A stretch of 23,668 nt of DNA from CAZNXJ01 sp964577115 (lineage in GTDB: Bacteria; Planctomycetota; Planctomycetia; Pirellulales; Pirellulaceae). A program made the translations under genes and the position numbers. The stretch lies in contig CAZNXJ010000048.1 of the NCBI GenBank assembly GCA_964577115.1, positions 1 through 23,668 on the forward strand, given 5' to 3'. The notes under the pieces are model-generated. The model saw only the letters and a program-made list of their open reading frames with translations. It was not told the DNA's origin and did no database searches. Below are positions 1-7,332 of the stretch, one piece after another; the first letter of the stretch is position 1; each line of letters starts with the position of its first letter.

Positions 1-168
1 TAACCCGTGTGTGGTCAGTTGGCTGCCACCCCCCCAAGTTCCCCACACCGCAACCATTGATTTCTCTACTTTTGTATTGCCGCGCCGAACCGGGAGCGTG
101 TTTGACGCAACGTCCGATGGTGTGGCAACGCGGTTTGTTTCCGGGTGTACGTGCGTTCGCCGCTCGCT

Positions 169-236
169 ACCCAGGGGTGCGGACCTTCGGCTCACCACCC
201 AGGGGTGCGGGCCTTCGGCCCTTCCCCTGGGCTACC
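169..236. repeat. Tandem 28-bp repeat closing into a hairpin
   Basis: The non-coding left edge (1-351) has no credible gene. Within it, two copies of a 28-bp unit beginning ACCCAGGGGTGCGG lie at 169-196 and 197-224. The second copy is followed by CCCCTGGG (224-231), which pairs with CCCAGGGG (198-205). The interior holds a second small stem (GGGCC, TTC, GGCCC), so the whole forms a compact GC hairpin. No T-run follows on either strand, so an intrinsic terminator is unlikely. Placement in a gene-free stretch past the end of the aminotransferase fits an interspersed palindromic repeat; family membership cannot be tested here. Confidence 0.55.
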
Positions 237-283
237 TTGGGATCCGCCGCGTTGCGGCTCGCGGTTCGGTGGGGCGACACGAT

Positions 284-305
284 GGCCGCCGCTTCGCGGC
301 AGGCC
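284..305. other. GC-rich hairpin downstream of the aminotransferase gene
   Basis: GGCC-GCCGC, a TTC loop, then GCGGC-(A)-GGCC make a 9-bp stem with one bulged base. It lies about 47 bases past the stop codon of the minus-strand gene at 352-1602. It could protect or end that transcript, but there is no T-run, so it is recorded only as a structure. Confidence 0.35.
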
Positions 306-351
306 GGTTGGGGCGCGGTTTGGGATAGAAGTCGCGTTCGCGCGCGGGATG

Positions 352-1602
352 TTAGGGCTGGGGGGAGCTCGGCGAATTTCGGGAGGCGAGATACGCCTTC
401 ACCCGGTCGGTGCGCTGGAAGGCCTCGGCCATGAAGGCGACGGCCTGCTGGAGACGCTCGTCCGATTCGGCACAGCTCAGCCGCAGGAAGCCCGCACCCG
501 CCTCGCCGAAACACTCGCCGCCCAGACACGCCACGCCGAGCGAATCGTCGGCTCCTTCGAGCAGATACATCGCCAGGTCGTGCGAGGTGATGCCGAGCCG
601 CTGGCAGATGGGCGCGACGTTCGGAAACGCATAAAAGGTTCCACCCGGCTGGTTGCACGTGACGCCGTCGATCGCGTTCAGCGCCGCCACCAGCCGCTCG
701 ACCTTGCGCCGAAACGTCTGCATCCGCTCGTTCCGCTCGTCCCGGTCTTGCCGGAGTGCGGCGATACCGGCGAGCTGCGTGAAGGGGGGGACGCACGACA
801 GACAGGTATTTGTCAGCTTGGCCAGCATGTCCGCAATTCGTGGGCTCGAAGCCGCAAAGCCTAGCCGCCAGCCGCTCATGCTGTACGACTTGCTGAACGT
901 GTACGCCGCCACGCACTGCTCCAGCATGTCCGGCTGAGCCAGCAAGGTATGGTGCCGACCCTGCCAAACCATCTGGTCGTACGGCTCGTCGCTGAAAACC
1001 GCAATGTCACGCCCACGCACCAGATTCGCAATCGCCCGTAGATCCTCCTCGCGAGCCACACCGCCCGTCGGATTGTGCGGGCTGTTCAAGAAAATCGCTC
1101 GAGCGTCCGGGCCGCTGTTCACAAACCGCTCGACGTCCGCCAAGTTCGGCCGGAAATCGTGCGACTGTTCGAGCCGCGACAGCTCCATCACCGCTCCCCG
1201 CCGAGCGATGTTCGGAGGATACGTCGGAAAGTGCGGGCTGAACACCAGCACGCGATCCCCGGGGTTCAAAAACGCTTCGCAAAAAAGCTGCTCGAACGTT
1301 TTCGCCCCCGGACCCGCTACCATGTTCTCGGCCGTCACCGGCAGCTGGTACTCTTCGCGCAAGTACTCGGCCGCCGCCTCGCGAAATTCGGGCAGCCCGG
1401 CCGACGGCCCATAATGGCAGTGATCATTACGGATCGCCGCGATGCCCGCCTCGACCGCCGACGTCGACGACGGAAATGGGCTGTCGCCAATCTCCAGTTC
1501 AATCACATCCTTGCCCCGAGCTTTCCAGCGACGAGCCGCCGCGAGCACGTCAAACGCGGTCTCGGTACGGATCGAACGAGCGAAGTTGCTGAAGGAAAGC
1601 AT
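352..1602 (-). CDS. PLP-dependent class I/II aminotransferase
   Basis: A 416-residue fold-type I aminotransferase of the aspartate/aromatic family, about the usual length. The key residues are visible: NPTG at 177-180 (Asn binds the PLP oxygen), D205 and Y208 in SDEPY (ring nitrogen and O3'), the Schiff-base lysine K238 in the FSKSYSMSGWRLGF block with the phosphate-binding R246, and R374 in GFLRLS for the substrate alpha-carboxylate. The protein is cytoplasmic, with no signal peptide. ATG at 1602 is chosen because the conserved N-terminal region starts close behind it. There is no Shine-Dalgarno site; the leader is pyrimidine-rich and ends CTCTTCCC before ATG. The substrate (Asp, aromatic, Ala or a cystathionine-type) cannot be fixed from sequence alone, and the neighbours give no pathway clue. 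The family call is firm. Confidence 0.93.
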   Translation of the reverse strand: MLSFSNFARSIRTETAFDVLAAARRWKARGKDVIELEIGDSPFPSSTSAVEAGIAAIRNDHCHYGPSAGLPEFREAAAEYLREEYQLPVTAENMVAGPGAKTFEQLFCEAFLNPGDRVLVFSPHFPTYPPNIARRGAVMELSRLEQSHDFRPNLADVERFVNSGPDARAIFLNSPHNPTGGVAREEDLRAIANLVRGRDIAVFSDEPYDQMVWQGRHHTLLAQPDMLEQCVAAYTFSKSYSMSGWRLGFAASSPRIADMLAKLTNTCLSCVPPFTQLAGIAALRQDRDERNERMQTFRRKVERLVAALNAIDGVTCNQPGGTFYAFPNVAPICQRLGITSHDLAMYLLEGADDSLGVACLGGECFGEAGAGFLRLSCAESDERLQQAVAFMAEAFQRTDRVKAYLASRNSPSSPQP

Positions 1603-1604
1603 GG

Positions 1605-1650
1605 GAAGAGAAGGGTGGAAGGATGAAGGATGCAGGATGCCAAAAAGGAC
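1605..1650. other. GGATGAAGGATG-type tract abutting a start codon
   Basis: Immediately upstream of the aminotransferase ATG, the plus strand reads as repeats of GGA(T/A)G(A/C)AGG. In the sense of the gene this is a pyrimidine-rich CATCCTTC tract. Similar tracts lie at 16718-16745, before the histidine kinase, and at about 16995-17035, before the HD-GYP gene, in the same orientation relative to the gene. Confidence 0.4.
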
Positions 1651-1673
1651 GATGGCAGGCCGTGCGAGGAACC

Positions 1674-3722
1674 TTATTGCGCGTTGATTTCGGTCAGGAT
1701 CCGGTCGGCTTTGTAGATGGTTTTGAGGGCTTCGCGGACGCCGGACGAGTGAACGGCGACGGCGCGAGCGACCTCGTCGGTGTAGTAGAACGTCGATGTG
1801 AGCGACTGGATGTTGCCGTCGAAAATAATGCCCACCAGCTCGTTGTTACGATTGACCACGGGGCTGCCCGAGTTGCCTCCGACAATGTCCGCCGTGCAGA
1901 CGAAGTTCAGCGGCGCGTCGAGATCCAGCTTGTCGCGCGCGGCGAAGTACGAGTCGGGTAGCTTCCACGGGTCGCGGTTACCATGCGCCGCGGCGTGCTC
2001 GAACGCCCCACCCAGCCTCGTCATCGGTGGGATCGGCTTGCCACCTTCGACGTAGCCTTTCACTGTGCCGAAGGCCAGCCGCAAGGTGAACGTGGCGTCC
2101 GGGTACATCGACGTGCCTTGCGTGGCGAACTGGGCATCCGCGATCTGCGCATACGCCTGCTTTTCGATTTCGTCGAGCTGCTCATTCGCCTTGTACACGC
2201 GGCGGTATTCCGCTTCCATTTCGCGAGCCAACTGGACAAGCGGATCGTCGCTCGCGCGAATCGCTTCGATTCCTCCCTCCGCGAGCCGCTTCCGCGCATC
2301 GACGTTCGCCAACTGCGTACCCTGGATCAGCTCCGCCGCACGCTCCTGCGGGTTCTTGCCAGCCAGTGCGGTCTGCACCAGCGGATGGTCGCCGCCACGG
2401 CGTTCGGTAAACAGGCCGAGTGAATCGGCGAGCAGCGTCTGCTCGAGTTCGGGGTAGATCGGCGCCGGCGAGAACAGATCCTGGAGCAACGATTCGCGTG
2501 CCGAATCGCGGAACTCGCGCAGCCGTTCGCCGCTCGGCTTCTGATCTTCGGCCGCCATCAGCACCAGCGTCTCGGCAATCTGATACAGGCGCGATCCAAA
2601 GCTCGCCGTCTCACGCAGCAATTTGGCACGCTGCGGCTGTACCTCGGCGATCGTCTGCCACGCCTGGGAATACTTCTGTAGCTCGGGCGTGCTCGCCACC
2701 TTATCTCGCAGTGCCTCTTCTTCCTTCTCGCGCCGCTCGAAAAACTTTGCATCCTGTAGCCCGAGCAACATGCCTCCGTATGCCTTGCGCGAGTTCTGGA
2801 TCGAGAACAGCTCGTCGCGTGCTTGGCGCTCGGCTTCGGGACCGTTCAGGCTGTACTGCTGAAGAAGAATCTCACGCCGCCGCAGATAATCCAGGACGAA
2901 CGGCAGCCGTACGTCGCGCTGGTACTTCAGCGCGGCGACCGTGTAAATCCGCCGAGTGCTCCCGGGATTGCCCGACACGAAAACCAGCTCGCCGTCTTCC
3001 GCTCCGTTCTCCGACCACTTCAAGTAGTGTTCGGTTTTCGCTGGCTTCCCGTCCTCATAGACGCGGAACATCGTGACGTCGAGGCAGTAGCGCGGGTACT
3101 CGAAATTGTCCGGATCGCCACCGAACAAGGCCGCCGAGAGTTCGGGGGCCCACACGAGCCGTACGTCGGTGTATTTTTTGTAGCGGTAGAGGTGATACTT
3201 GCCGCCGCCGTAGAGCGTTACCACGTCGCTGCGCAGTCCAGTGCGATCAAGCGACTCCTTTTCGATTTGCGCCATGACCGCTCGCCGAGCTTCCGCGGCC
3301 TCGGCCGGCGACATGTTCGGTTTGACCGCCGCATTCACCTGATCCGTGACATCTTCGATGGCCACGAGCTGATTCAATTCCAGGTCGGGTGTCTTGAGCT
3401 CTTCTTCGAACGACCGGGCATAGAATCCCTCGGCGAGCAAATTTCGCTCGGCTGTCGACAGCTTCTGGAGCGTGTCCGACGCGACGTGATGGTTCGTCAG
3501 CACGAGCCCTTGCGGCGAGATGAACGAGGCCGAACCGCCCGAGTTGAAACGCACGCTGGCGAGCATCAGATGCTCGGCCCACTCGTCGCTCGGCGAAAAT
3601 CCATATTTCTCTTTGAGGTAGTCACGTGGCAGATCGTTGAACAGCCACATGCCCTCTTCACCGTGGACGATTGGTTGGGCCATCATCACCGCCAGCAACA
3701 TTCCGAGGATTCGAAGTTTCAT
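1674..3722 (-). CDS. S46 family dipeptidyl-peptidase, DPP7-like, exported
   Basis: A 682-residue S46 serine peptidase, which removes dipeptides from peptide N-termini in the periplasm or at the cell surface. Residues 1-21 form a signal peptide (MKLRILGMLLAVMMA...). The triad is visible: the His of LVLTNHH (H78/H79), D215 in the CLDVTMFRVY block, and S618 in GGNSGSP. In characterised S46 enzymes the residue 18 positions after the catalytic Ser sets P1 preference (Gly in DPP7, Arg in acidic-specific DPP11). Here it is G636 (FDGN), which predicts a DPP7-type preference for non-acidic P1. The frame stays open to 3794, but ATG at 3722 is chosen because it starts the signal peptide. No Shine-Dalgarno site is seen. 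A role in scavenging peptides from environmental protein is inferred. Confidence 0.93.
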   Translation of the reverse strand: MKLRILGMLLAVMMAQPIVHGEEGMWLFNDLPRDYLKEKYGFSPSDEWAEHLMLASVRFNSGGSASFISPQGLVLTNHHVASDTLQKLSTAERNLLAEGFYARSFEEELKTPDLELNQLVAIEDVTDQVNAAVKPNMSPAEAAEARRAVMAQIEKESLDRTGLRSDVVTLYGGGKYHLYRYKKYTDVRLVWAPELSAALFGGDPDNFEYPRYCLDVTMFRVYEDGKPAKTEHYLKWSENGAEDGELVFVSGNPGSTRRIYTVAALKYQRDVRLPFVLDYLRRREILLQQYSLNGPEAERQARDELFSIQNSRKAYGGMLLGLQDAKFFERREKEEEALRDKVASTPELQKYSQAWQTIAEVQPQRAKLLRETASFGSRLYQIAETLVLMAAEDQKPSGERLREFRDSARESLLQDLFSPAPIYPELEQTLLADSLGLFTERRGGDHPLVQTALAGKNPQERAAELIQGTQLANVDARKRLAEGGIEAIRASDDPLVQLAREMEAEYRRVYKANEQLDEIEKQAYAQIADAQFATQGTSMYPDATFTLRLAFGTVKGYVEGGKPIPPMTRLGGAFEHAAAHGNRDPWKLPDSYFAARDKLDLDAPLNFVCTADIVGGNSGSPVVNRNNELVGIIFDGNIQSLTSTFYYTDEVARAVAVHSSGVREALKTIYKADRILTEINAQ

Positions 3723-3877
3723 CGCATCAATCCGTGAAAGTGAGTTCGAGTGGCGGCGAAGCGAGCGCGGCGGAGGGCCCGCATGCCCTCGCACACGTTT
3801 GCGCCGCTCGCAGTCGCTCGGCGCCCCTTACTATATCCGGCTCGCCGCAGCCGCACAGCGAGTGGATCGTTGCCGAC
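3723..3877. other. Intergenic spacer with imperfect hairpin and weak -10-like box
   Basis: This 155-bp gap separates the dehydrogenase stop from the S46 start, both on minus. A stem GAGGGC/GCCCTC (3773-3790) sits inside longer imperfect arms (about 3761-3812). A minus-strand TATAGT (about 3831-3836) could be a -10 box for the peptidase gene, but no convincing -35 lies 16-18 bp upstream. Function is unproven. Confidence 0.25.
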
Positions 3878-4906
3878 TCAGTTCGCCCAGTCCAGAATGA
3901 TCTTGCCGCTCTCGCCCGACATCATGATCTCGAACGCCCGCTCGTACTCGGTGTAGTGGAAGCGGTGCGTAATCACTGGCTTGATGTCGAGGCCACTCTC
4001 GAGCATTACGGTCATCTTGTACCAGGTCTCGTACATCTCGCGGCCGTAGATGCCTTTGATCGTTAGCATGTTGAAGACGACCGTGTTCCAGTCGATCGAC
4101 ATCTCTTTTTCGGGGATGCCGAGCATCGCGATCTTCCCGCCGTGGCACATGTTCGCCAGCATGTCGCGAAACGCCTGCGGATTGCCGGACATCTCCAGGC
4201 CCACATCGAAGCCTTCGCGCATACCGAGCTCGCGCTGTACGTCGGCGATCGAGGTCGTTCGCACGTCGACCGCTCGCGTGACGTTCATCCGTCGAGCCAG
4301 CTCGAGCCGATAGGGGTTCACGTCCGTGATGACGACGAAGCGAGCGCCGGCGTGGCGGACCACGGCGGCTGCCATGATGCCGATCGGACCCGCCCCGGTA
4401 ATCAAGACATCTTCGCCGAGCACTGGGAACGAGAGGGCAGTGTGGACCGCGTTGCCAAATGGGTCGAAGATGGCGGCCACATCGCGATCGATCGTCGGTT
4501 TGTGATGCCACACGTTGCTCATCGGCAGCACCACGTATTCCGCGAACGCTCCGGGGCGATTCACGCCGACGCCCATCGTGTGAGCGCACAGATGGCGGCG
4601 GCCGGCGAGACAATTGCGGCACAAGCCACACACGACGTGCCCTTCGCCGCTGACGACCTCACCGGGGAAAAAGTCGCTGACGTTCTGGCCGACTTCGACG
4701 ACCTCTCCGACAAATTCGTGACCGACGACCATCGGGACGGGGATCGTTTTCTGGGCCCATTCGTCCCACTTGTAAATGTGCACGTCCGTCCCGCAGATGC
4801 CCGTCCGGTCCACTTTGATCAGGACATCGTTGATTCCCACCGAGGGACGCGGGACGTCTTCCAACCACAAACCGGGTTCACGTTTTGCTTTGACAAGGGC
4901 TTTCAT
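3878..4906 (-). CDS. tdh: L-threonine 3-dehydrogenase (zinc MDR family)
   Basis: A 342-residue zinc-dependent medium-chain dehydrogenase, almost the length of E. coli Tdh (341). It oxidises L-threonine with NAD+ to 2-amino-3-ketobutyrate. Visible features are catalytic zinc residues C38 (GICGTD) and H63-E64 (VVGHEF), structural-zinc cysteines C93, C96, C99 and C107, and the Rossmann turn GAGPIG followed by an acidic residue at the end of beta-2 (ITDVNPYR), which fits NAD. The motif HIYKWDEWAQ after C38 is typical of Tdh rather than of sorbitol or alcohol dehydrogenases. ATG at 4906 gives the family start, and the leader is pyrimidine-rich (CCCCCTTCC-ATG). The usual partner kbl (2-amino-3-ketobutyrate CoA ligase) is absent on both sides, so the product must be handled by an enzyme encoded elsewhere. 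Confidence 0.92.
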   Translation of the reverse strand: MKALVKAKREPGLWLEDVPRPSVGINDVLIKVDRTGICGTDVHIYKWDEWAQKTIPVPMVVGHEFVGEVVEVGQNVSDFFPGEVVSGEGHVVCGLCRNCLAGRRHLCAHTMGVGVNRPGAFAEYVVLPMSNVWHHKPTIDRDVAAIFDPFGNAVHTALSFPVLGEDVLITGAGPIGIMAAAVVRHAGARFVVITDVNPYRLELARRMNVTRAVDVRTTSIADVQRELGMREGFDVGLEMSGNPQAFRDMLANMCHGGKIAMLGIPEKEMSIDWNTVVFNMLTIKGIYGREMYETWYKMTVMLESGLDIKPVITHRFHYTEYERAFEIMMSGESGKIILDWAN

Positions 4907-5007
4907 GGAAGGGGGCGCCGAGAGAGCGGCGATCCTCTAAGGAATTCACGTAGCCATTACGTAGATACAAACAACGACGATCCGCCGCGGCTCGACGAGA
5001 TCGGCCC

Positions 5008-5032
5008 GAGCGCCGGCGCACTTGCGGCGCTC
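5008..5032 (-). terminator. Possible U-poor terminator hairpin after the phosphoesterase
   Basis: GAGCGCCG (5008-5015) pairs perfectly with CGGCGCTC (5025-5032) across a 9-base loop, 30 bases past the phosphoesterase stop codon and before the dehydrogenase start. No T-run follows on the minus strand, so intrinsic termination is doubtful. It may be a pause or 3'-end-protecting structure. Confidence 0.3.
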
Positions 5033-5061
5033 TGCGTCGGCTCACCCAACGGTGTGCCGCG

Positions 5062-5979
5062 TTAGACTTCGCCGGTCAATCCCACCACCGTCCCTTCCTT
5101 CGTGCCGAAGTGGCGGATGCCGGGACGCGGGAAGAAATGGCGGCTTACCGGTTCGAAGCTGTCGGATTCCTGAAAGTACATATAGTGCGTGACGTGGACG
5201 ATTTCGTCGCCGATCACGACCAGGTTAAACGAGTTCTTTTCACGCTCGCGTCCGCGGCCGCGGCGCGAGGTCGTGGTGCCGCATTGTACGATAATGATGC
5301 CCCGGTCGCGGCGGGGGCCAGGATAGACGTCGAGCGAATTGCCGATGTACGCGCGGTGCAGATGACCGCCCAGGATCATGTCCACGCCCAGCTCGAGAAA
5401 GCAATTGATCGCTCGCTTGGCCTTGGGCATCACCTCATCGCGGACGAAGTCCGGCGCCGGGGCGAAGTGATGATGAGCGACGACGATGCGCGCGGCCCCT
5501 TCGGGAGCGTTCATGAAGGCCTGCGCACAGAAATCGAGCTGTTCGAGGTTGATCCGGCCGTTCGAGATTGCTCGGCGCGGCGACGTCGAATCCAGCGCCA
5601 CGATCACCGCGCCGTTTAAACGATAGACCTGGTTCAGCTCGGGCGAAATGTGCTCGCGGTAAAGCCCCAGTGGGTCGAACATCCGTTCGGTGAACCGGTA
5701 CAGCGGCACGTCATGGTTGCCCGGCACGACAACTTTCGGCTGGTCCGGCAGTCGATCCACGAACTCGCGGGCCGCTTCGAACTGCTCACGCTTCGCCCGC
5801 TGGGTAAAGTCACCGCTGATGACGATGGCGTCCGTATTCAGCGTGGGAGCGACTCGGAGGAGTGCTTCTCCTACCGCAGGCAGGTAGGGGGGGCCAAAAT
5901 GCAGATCCGAGATGTGAAGCAGCCGAAGCACGATGGACGTCTTGGAAATTTCGCTCGAATGGAACCCGTTAATAGCCAT
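5062..5979 (-). CDS. Calcineurin-like metallophosphoesterase (CpdA/Icc-like)
   Basis: A two-metal phosphoesterase with the five expected blocks in order: HISDLHFG (metal Asp and His), SGDFTQRA, VPGNHD, VVAHHHFAP and GGHLHRAY. This pattern is shared with class III cyclic-nucleotide phosphodiesterases and related phosphohydrolases, so the substrate cannot be named. There is no signal peptide or membrane segment, so it should be cytoplasmic. The start is uncertain. The frame is open to a GTG at 6000; ATG at 5979 gives 305 residues and is used here; GTG at 5931 would put the first block (LRLLHISDLHFG) right at the N-terminus, as in many relatives. No Shine-Dalgarno site supports any of the three. 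It diverges from the lipid kinase gene across about 310 bp. Confidence 0.86.
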   Translation of the reverse strand: MAINGFHSSEISKTSIVLRLLHISDLHFGPPYLPAVGEALLRVAPTLNTDAIVISGDFTQRAKREQFEAAREFVDRLPDQPKVVVPGNHDVPLYRFTERMFDPLGLYREHISPELNQVYRLNGAVIVALDSTSPRRAISNGRINLEQLDFCAQAFMNAPEGAARIVVAHHHFAPAPDFVRDEVMPKAKRAINCFLELGVDMILGGHLHRAYIGNSLDVYPGPRRDRGIIIVQCGTTTSRRGRGREREKNSFNLVVIGDEIVHVTHYMYFQESDSFEPVSRHFFPRPGIRHFGTKEGTVVGLTGEV

Positions 5980-6289
5980 AGGCCCGCGAAGAGCTGACAC
6001 GTTCGCAGGCGCCGGATCGCGGCAGTGTCGGAATCAGGATACCAAATCCCGGCACCTCGAAAACCTTGCCGCGCGGACCGCGGCAACGCGAGCATTGCCC
6101 GCCGGCCAGTCCCTGCCTATTCTTATGACGGTGCTGCCAATCGGACAGCCGGAAGGGCTGTGCTCGTGGATGGGGCGCGCGGCGAAGGGGCCGTGCGACC
6201 GTTGGGCTCTTTTGGACGCCGTTCGGCGTGACTGCCGACCGCGGGCCGACATTCCCTTGAACGTCGCGTGCAGGGGGCAGAGGGAATTC
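5980..6289. other. Divergent intergenic region with two hairpins
   Basis: This gap of about 310 bp lies between the divergent phosphoesterase and lipid kinase genes and must hold the start signals for both. A perfect 8-bp stem TTGCCGCG/CGCGGCAA (6066-6086) is followed on the minus strand by GGTTTTC, resembling a weak terminator facing the phosphoesterase. A second stem ACAGCC/GGCTGT lies at 6145-6161. No convincing -35/-10 pair and no known riboswitch consensus were recognised. Confidence 0.3.
6279..6284 (+). promoter_or_regulatory. Shine-Dalgarno site fixing the lipid kinase start
   Basis: AGAGGG lies 5 bases before GTG at 6290. It sets that GTG as the start, in preference to the upstream ATG codons in the same open frame (from 5933), which would overlap the divergent promoter region. 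Confidence 0.6.
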
Positions 6290-7219
6290 GTGCGAAAGAC
6301 GTGCCTGATTTTCAATGACAAGGCGGGGACGGCCGGTCATATTGGGCTCGTTCTCGATCGCCTGGTCACGCAGGCGCGCTTCGACGTGCTCGCCGGAAAA
6401 AGTTGTGACGAAACCGCGCGGCTAGCGCGCGACGCGCGCACCCAATACGAGCGCATTATCGTTGCCGGAGGCGATGGAACGATTAGCCGGGTCGTCAACG
6501 CGCTGGCTCCGGAATTCGACAGCGTCGAGCTGGCGGTGCTGCCGCTCGGCACCGGCAACGACCTGGCTCGCAGCCTCCACCTGCCGCTCGACGACCCCTC
6601 TGCGGCGCTGGAGATCGCCTTCGAGGGGGAATCGCACCTGCTCGACGTGGGCCATGTGCGCGGCGCGACCGATGTGTACTTTGTGAACGCGGCATCGGGC
6701 GGGTTCGGTGGCCGAGTTGCTCGCGACGTGCATCGCGAAGACAAGGCGCGCTGGGGACCAGTCGCGTACTGGATGACGGCGTTCAGCAAGCTGATGAAGC
6801 TCGAGCCCTACGCGGTGTCGCTGGAAGTTGACGGTGTCTGTCACGATATAAACGTGTACGGCATCGTCGTCGCCAACGGACAGTTTGTTGGCGGAGGCTT
6901 CCCGATCGCTCCGCGTGCGTCGCTCGACGACGGGATGCTGGACGTCACGACGATTCCCGTTCTGCCGATGCTCGAACTTCTCGCCGACGGCATCAGCTAC
7001 GCGCTGGGCCATCACGAGCAGGTCGAACGCATTGGCTTCTTTCGCGGGCGTCAAATCCACATCACATCGGACCCACCGGTGCTGTTCAGCATCGACGGCG
7101 AGCCGATTCAGAGTCTCGACTCGGTTTTCGAGGTGCTGCCTCGAGCGCTGCGCGTTGTTGCGGGACCCAAGCCAGCAGATCCACCGGCCCACGCCGCAGC
7201 GGCCAAAACGAATGAATAG
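6290..7219 (+). CDS. YegS/DAGK-type lipid kinase
   Basis: A 309-residue diacylglycerol kinase catalytic-domain protein (YegS/DgkB/LCB5 family), about the normal size for bacterial members. It transfers phosphate from a nucleotide to a lipid hydroxyl such as diacylglycerol. The nucleotide-binding motif GGDGT is at 60-64 (IVAGGDGTISRVVNAL) and the second conserved block LPLGTGNDLA at 84-93. The C-terminal half has the expected beta-rich region (VNAASGGFGG; a VANGQFVGGGF block). There is no membrane segment, so it probably acts at the inner face of the membrane. The start is GTG at 6290, supported by a Shine-Dalgarno site. It may share a transcription unit with the DksA-like and VTT genes downstream, though a terminator lies between those two. 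Lipid substrate is not determined. Confidence 0.9.
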   Translation: MRKTCLIFNDKAGTAGHIGLVLDRLVTQARFDVLAGKSCDETARLARDARTQYERIIVAGGDGTISRVVNALAPEFDSVELAVLPLGTGNDLARSLHLPLDDPSAALEIAFEGESHLLDVGHVRGATDVYFVNAASGGFGGRVARDVHREDKARWGPVAYWMTAFSKLMKLEPYAVSLEVDGVCHDINVYGIVVANGQFVGGGFPIAPRASLDDGMLDVTTIPVLPMLELLADGISYALGHHEQVERIGFFRGRQIHITSDPPVLFSIDGEPIQSLDSVFEVLPRALRVVAGPKPADPPAHAAAAKTNE

Positions 7220-7241
7220 GCCAACCCTCTCGTTTGGCACT

Positions 7242-7304
7242 GTTATTGCATTAATAACGCGTGCAATTGCGACAGTGACCATAGGCGAGACGCTAAGCCG
7301 TCTC
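7242..7304 (+). promoter_or_regulatory. AT-rich palindromes and 5' hairpin before the DksA-like gene
   Basis: A locally AT-rich stretch carries the inverted repeat GTTATT-N5-AATAAC (7242-7258) and the 8-bp palindrome GCAATTGC (7263-7270). These are candidate protein-binding sites. They are followed by a hairpin GAGACG/CGTCTC (7287-7304) just before the Shine-Dalgarno site. No clean sigma-70 pair was found, so a promoter is inferred only from position and base composition. Confidence 0.35.
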
Positions 7305-7319
7305 CACCGAATACCTTAC

Positions 7320-7327
7320 GGGGAGGT
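7320..7327 (+). promoter_or_regulatory. Strong Shine-Dalgarno site of the DksA-like gene
   Basis: GGGGAGGT lies 5 bases before ATG at 7333. It is the best ribosome binding site in the window and supports both the start and high translation. Confidence 0.75.
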
Positions 7328-7332
7328 GCATC

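Noticed and set aside
145..864. Open frame on plus spanning the left-edge repeats into the aminotransferase
   Set aside because: The first part translates the repeat hairpins and the rest is antisense to the aminotransferase, so it is not a gene.
2823..3737. Open frame of about 300 codons on plus, opposite the S46 peptidase
   Set aside because: Antisense shadow of a gene with an intact catalytic triad; no recognisable motifs.
5980..6289. Possible riboswitch (for example c-di-GMP type) upstream of the lipid kinase
   Set aside because: Hairpins are present, but none of the known conserved loops or the order of stems could be matched.
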